DNA of 8,709 bases from an uncultured Actinomycetes bacterium (GTDB taxonomy: Bacteria > Actinomycetota > Actinomycetes > Nanopelagicales > Nanopelagicaceae). How positions within the stretch are numbered: position 1 is the first letter of the stretch; each line of letters begins with the position of its first letter. Positions 5,853-8,709 of this stretch are shown one piece after another. The stretch spans positions 1-8,709 of the forward strand of contig CAIYQS010000016.1 in assembly GCA_903928395.1 (NCBI GenBank), given 5' to 3'. The notes under the pieces were generated by a model. That model saw only the letters and a program-made list of their open reading frames with translations, searched no databases and was not told the origin of the DNA. The position numbers and the translations under genes were made by a program.

Positions 5853-8105
5853 TTGTCGAGGAATAATTTTGCTAATCAATGGCAATTCATGGAACACCCG
5901 CGAGGCTACAAAGAGACTGATCCGACTCAAGAAGAGTTCTTCAGTAATGCCGATGTCGTGAAAGAGGTTTCCTCTCTGGTACGCGAATCAATCCAGAATT
6001 CACTTGACGAAAGGCTCGATCTGAAAAAGCCGGTTGAAATGGTCTTCACTCTTGGGGCACAGTCAGCGAAAAAGAATCATCAATATTTTGATGCTCTCCT
6101 GCCTCACGTGGAACAGATTCCTGAACTCGAAGTTCCTAGCTTGGATGATCCAGCTAGTTTTTTGGTGATCGAAGATTTCAATACTCGCGGTTTGGAAGGA
6201 AGTGTTAACTCCGAGGCACCCACTAACGAAACGTTGGAAAAAGTAGAGAGGGAGAGTTCTCTGAGCGCAAAATCATTTAAAGAGAGTTACTTCTTCTTTC
6301 AATGGAAGTCAGGAAAGTCAAATAAGGGAGATGGCAATAAAGGGAGTTGGGGAGTGGGTAAAGTTGTATTCCCGCGGGCTTCGGCGATTAAGGCTTACCT
6401 TGTTTATTCCGTTCGGCGAAGCAACCCACAAGCTGATTCAGCGGAAAATATTCTCTTTGGGTCCGCCATATACAACTACCGACATGTCAAAGGGGTCAGG
6501 TATGACCCTGACTGTCATTGGATGGTTAAATCAAAATCATTTAAGTGTCCAGTCCCTTCGACAGACAAGCAATCGAGAAGTGAATTCATTAAGGATTGGA
6601 ATCTTGCCCGAACAAAGGAAGAAACTGGAACGAGTATTGTTATCCCTTATTGTGAGCCATCGATTACCATTTCGAAACTTGTTCAGAGCATAATTCGAGA
6701 TTATTTTGTAAACATTTTGAGCGGTGTTCTAGTCTGCACGGTTAGGGACTCAGATTCCGTGATAGTGATTAACTCTAAAACAATTATCAGTGAGATCGCC
6801 GATCTTGACAGTGATATGACGACTCGAGCCTCAAAAACAGAACAAGAAATACGAGATCTTTGCCATATGTATTTGGATAAGCTGCAAGAGAAATCCGTAG
6901 CCTTTGAAATTACTCATGAGCAAGATTTTGAAAATCAATGGAACCTGGTCGAGTTCGATGATGCGACAAGAGCTGAAATGGAAGCGGCTTGGGAGGATTA
7001 TAGAACACTAGAAATAATTGTCCCTGTATCGGTTCCCGACATGCTCAATTCAAAGCGACAAGTGGTGGCGGAAACAATTGATGAATTCGTAGTTTTGTTA
7101 AAAAGGAGCGCGGGAGAGAGTTCCACAACCTTATTCTGCAGAGAAGGGATTCTCATCCCGAACGCAAACAACTATTCTAAGTTGCAAGAGACTATCTCTT
7201 TAGTGCTGGTTGGAGATGTATCTGGCGCAAAGTCCTCGATAAATACGATTGCAAATTTGTTGAAGTGGTCCGAGGGGCCGTCGCATGAATCTTGGTCTTC
7301 CCAGGGAACAAAGTTTAAGGGTAAATATAAGCCGATTAGAAACGGTGAAAGGGCCATCGTTTGGGTTAAGAACTCAGCAAGTAGCTTGATGGAGCTCATT
7401 CGTGCAGTCAATGAAGAAGTGGATTTGAGGTCATTGAGCGATTACGCACCTGATGATGAAGGTACCAAAACTCCGATCGGAGTCTCGGAGGATGAGCCGT
7501 ATGTCAGACTCTTTTTAAAGCAAAGGAATGGGGACGGCAGGCTAGTTACTTTAGCTTGGAAATGTCGGAATCTTTCTCAAAACTCCTTTTCTCTTTATCG
7601 GATATCCCCCACGGAGCATCTCGTGGTGAAGGGGCTAAAAGAGACGTTTAGCGAAGTTGTTTTATCTGATTCCCAAGTATCCGAGAAATATTACATCGAG
7701 ATATCTGACGGAACTCGAGTAATTAGATCAAATATTTTAACCTTGGATCCCGTTTCTTCAACTTCTGAAATATTCTTGATCCGGGATCGTTTTGCGAACT
7801 CACGAGTCGCGGGTTTTGAAATTTCGCCCGTTGATCAAAATCTAGTACCTATTGGTGCTGTATTGGAGGTGAGAGCTGGTTATGAATCACGTCAAGGGAA
7901 CGCGATTTCAAAATGGTCAGCAGAAGATTTCATTTTGAAGAACATGATGGTCAATAGCTTTCTCCACGGGCTTCAAATTCTGGAGTCAGGCGATGAAAGG
8001 ATGCTTTTTGAAATTCAAAGTTCGAACTTCAGCGTTGCTTGGGAAGGTTTCGATTCCTTGAGAAATGTCGAAGTCAACGCATCGATCGTGGGGAGGGTAG
8101 AGTGA
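5853..8105 (+). CDS. GHKL (Bergerat-fold, MutL/MORC-like) ATPase, large
   Basis: Predicted ATP-binding protein of 750 residues; ATP binding in such proteins drives dimer closure on DNA or partners. The four Bergerat boxes occur in order: N box RESIQNSLD with E45 and N49; G1 IEDFNTRGL with D108 and G113; G2 GSWGVGK (164-170); G3 GTSIVIP (259-265). Past residue 300 I see an alpha/beta transducer-like part and, from about 535, a beta-rich region with no nuclease motif. No transmembrane or kinase (H-box) features are present. MutL/MORC-like ATPases of this kind are known in restriction-like neighbourhoods (Iyer, Abhiman and Aravind 2008) and in the Mza defence system. The start is TTG, with AGAGGGG seven bases before it; an ATG at 5847 is only one base from that Shine-Dalgarno sequence and would give 752 residues. 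The stop overlaps the next gene by four bases. The fold is confident; the DNA-defence role is inferred from context. Confidence 0.88.
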   Translation: MSRNNFANQWQFMEHPRGYKETDPTQEEFFSNADVVKEVSSLVRESIQNSLDERLDLKKPVEMVFTLGAQSAKKNHQYFDALLPHVEQIPELEVPSLDDPASFLVIEDFNTRGLEGSVNSEAPTNETLEKVERESSLSAKSFKESYFFFQWKSGKSNKGDGNKGSWGVGKVVFPRASAIKAYLVYSVRRSNPQADSAENILFGSAIYNYRHVKGVRYDPDCHWMVKSKSFKCPVPSTDKQSRSEFIKDWNLARTKEETGTSIVIPYCEPSITISKLVQSIIRDYFVNILSGVLVCTVRDSDSVIVINSKTIISEIADLDSDMTTRASKTEQEIRDLCHMYLDKLQEKSVAFEITHEQDFENQWNLVEFDDATRAEMEAAWEDYRTLEIIVPVSVPDMLNSKRQVVAETIDEFVVLLKRSAGESSTTLFCREGILIPNANNYSKLQETISLVLVGDVSGAKSSINTIANLLKWSEGPSHESWSSQGTKFKGKYKPIRNGERAIVWVKNSASSLMELIRAVNEEVDLRSLSDYAPDDEGTKTPIGVSEDEPYVRLFLKQRNGDGRLVTLAWKCRNLSQNSFSLYRISPTEHLVVKGLKETFSEVVLSDSQVSEKYYIEISDGTRVIRSNILTLDPVSSTSEIFLIRDRFANSRVAGFEISPVDQNLVPIGAVLEVRAGYESRQGNAISKWSAEDFILKNMMVNSFLHGLQILESGDERMLFEIQSSNFSVAWEGFDSLRNVEVNASIVGRVE

Positions 8106-8709
8106 AAAAATTCGTAAATATTACGGATCGTCTAGATCTTCATAAGACCTGCTTGGCGGGAACAAAAATAGTCATTCGAGGTGGCCGAACCATAGTGATT
8201 TTAGCCTGGGACTTAAAGGATGAGAGTTTGGATCCTAGCTCGCATGTTGTAGTTGATTTCTTCGTTCAGAATACAACAGAGAGTCGACGCGAGAAATTGG
8301 GACTATTGGGAAGCGCCTTAGGGAAAGAAGAGTTCGATATTAGTGGGATGTTAAATCCGCTTGACGTGAAGATTCGCCTGAAAGTGATTCGATACTCCGA
8401 AAATCTTCCAATGATTGTTGCGTTAATCGATAAGTTTGAACCCGAATCGCCTGATGAGGAGGGAGGAAATTCCCTTCTCCCAATAATCACTCTTGAAAAT
8501 CTGAATTCGCCGTGGAAGTTTGAAATAGTTCAAGGAGTTCCGACCCTCTATTTATCGGGAAAGTCAGGCTTGGCGGGGAATCTGAAATCAAGAACCCAGG
8601 CAGCGTGGTTCTTTCCGCTAATAATTCACCACATTTTTCGTGAAATCTTCACTTGGCTGGTCACCGCAACGTTTTACGAAGATGAATCGAAGGCGCGTAA
8701 ATGGAAACA
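8102..8709 (+). CDS. Unknown partner protein of the GHKL ATPase, cut by the window end
   Basis: The frame is open for 202 codons with no stop before the window ends, so this is the N-terminal part only. GTG overlaps the ATPase stop as GTGA, and GGGAGGG lies just upstream, so the two proteins are made together and probably interact. I do not recognise the family. Residues 1-60 look beta-rich (TKIVIRGGRTIVILAWDL, VVVDFFVQN), residues 118-128 are an acidic linker (EPESPDEEG), and a strand-turn-strand WKFEIVQGVPTLYLSG (140-155) follows. A helical segment (about 170-188, WFFPLIIHHIFREIFTWLV) comes next. That helix is apolar but carries His, Arg and Glu, so it is more likely a packed core helix than a membrane anchor. 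No nuclease, methylase or helicase motif is visible so far. Its role is most likely structural or adaptor-like, which is inference. Confidence 0.85.
   Translation, partial: MKKFVNITDRLDLHKTCLAGTKIVIRGGRTIVILAWDLKDESLDPSSHVVVDFFVQNTTESRREKLGLLGSALGKEEFDISGMLNPLDVKIRLKVIRYSENLPMIVALIDKFEPESPDEEGGNSLLPIITLENLNSPWKFEIVQGVPTLYLSGKSGLAGNLKSRTQAAWFFPLIIHHIFREIFTWLVTATFYEDESKARKWK

Noticed and set aside
6342..6362. GSWGVGK in the ATPase read as a Walker A P-loop
   Set aside because: There is no Ser/Thr after the Lys and no Walker B. Its order among the N, G1 and G3 boxes makes it the GHKL G2 box.
6331..6693. Plus-strand 120-codon frame inside the ATPase gene
   Set aside because: It overlaps the conserved G2 and G3 boxes of the ATPase in another frame and has no Shine-Dalgarno sequence.
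7172..7411. Minus-strand 79-codon frame inside the ATPase gene
   Set aside because: Antisense shadow with no start signal.
8266..8490. Minus-strand 74-codon frame opposite the truncated partner gene
   Set aside because: Ser/Arg-rich antisense shadow of a frame that is coupled to the ATPase by a GTGA overlap.

Overview
The window looks like part of a bacterial chromosome or a large accessory element, with a GC content somewhere in the 40s by eye (not counted). It is densely coded, and every recognisable gene is linked to nucleotide signalling or to defence against foreign DNA. I see no rRNA, tRNA, transposase, integrase or CRISPR array. The lineage cannot be fixed from these genes. Two plus-strand genes have a TANNNT -10 hexamer six or seven bases before their first possible start codon and no usable ribosome binding site. 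That leaderless style is common in Actinomycetota, so a low- to mid-GC actinobacterium is a weak guess.

Left part (about 60-1282, minus strand): a compact four-gene operon read right to left. Its genes are a 37-residue ORF, a 59-residue ORF, a 210-residue HD hydrolase of the RelA/SpoT (small alarmone hydrolase) type, and a 102-residue acidic protein. The junctions are ATGA, TAATG and an 8-base overlap, so translation is probably coupled. The two small ORFs each have a good Shine-Dalgarno sequence. The second one also shows that the HD gene starts at 993 and not farther upstream.

Right part (1385-8709, plus strand): a defence-like set. First comes a 619-residue DUF2075/Schlafen-group-3 type helicase with an N-terminal PD-(D/E)XK nuclease-like region. 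A 73-residue protein follows, then a GmrSD-like DUF262-DUF1524 protein with ParB/Srx-like and HNH nuclease motifs. The next gene encodes a 750-residue GHKL (MutL/MORC-like) ATPase, which overlaps by four bases a gene of unknown family that runs off the window end. The ATPase and its partner are certainly one translational unit. The DUF2075 and DUF262 genes have their own probable promoters and may each be stand-alone systems, so the part may be an island of neighbouring systems and not one machine.

Between the two parts, about 100 bp hold divergent promoters. The best candidate for something undescribed is the GHKL ATPase and its unnamed partner. MutL/MORC-like ATPases of this general sort are known from restriction-type neighbourhoods with Z1 helicases, but the decisive downstream genes lie outside this window. 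The second candidate is the small operon that carries an alarmone-hydrolase-like enzyme with no synthetase and three unknown small partners.
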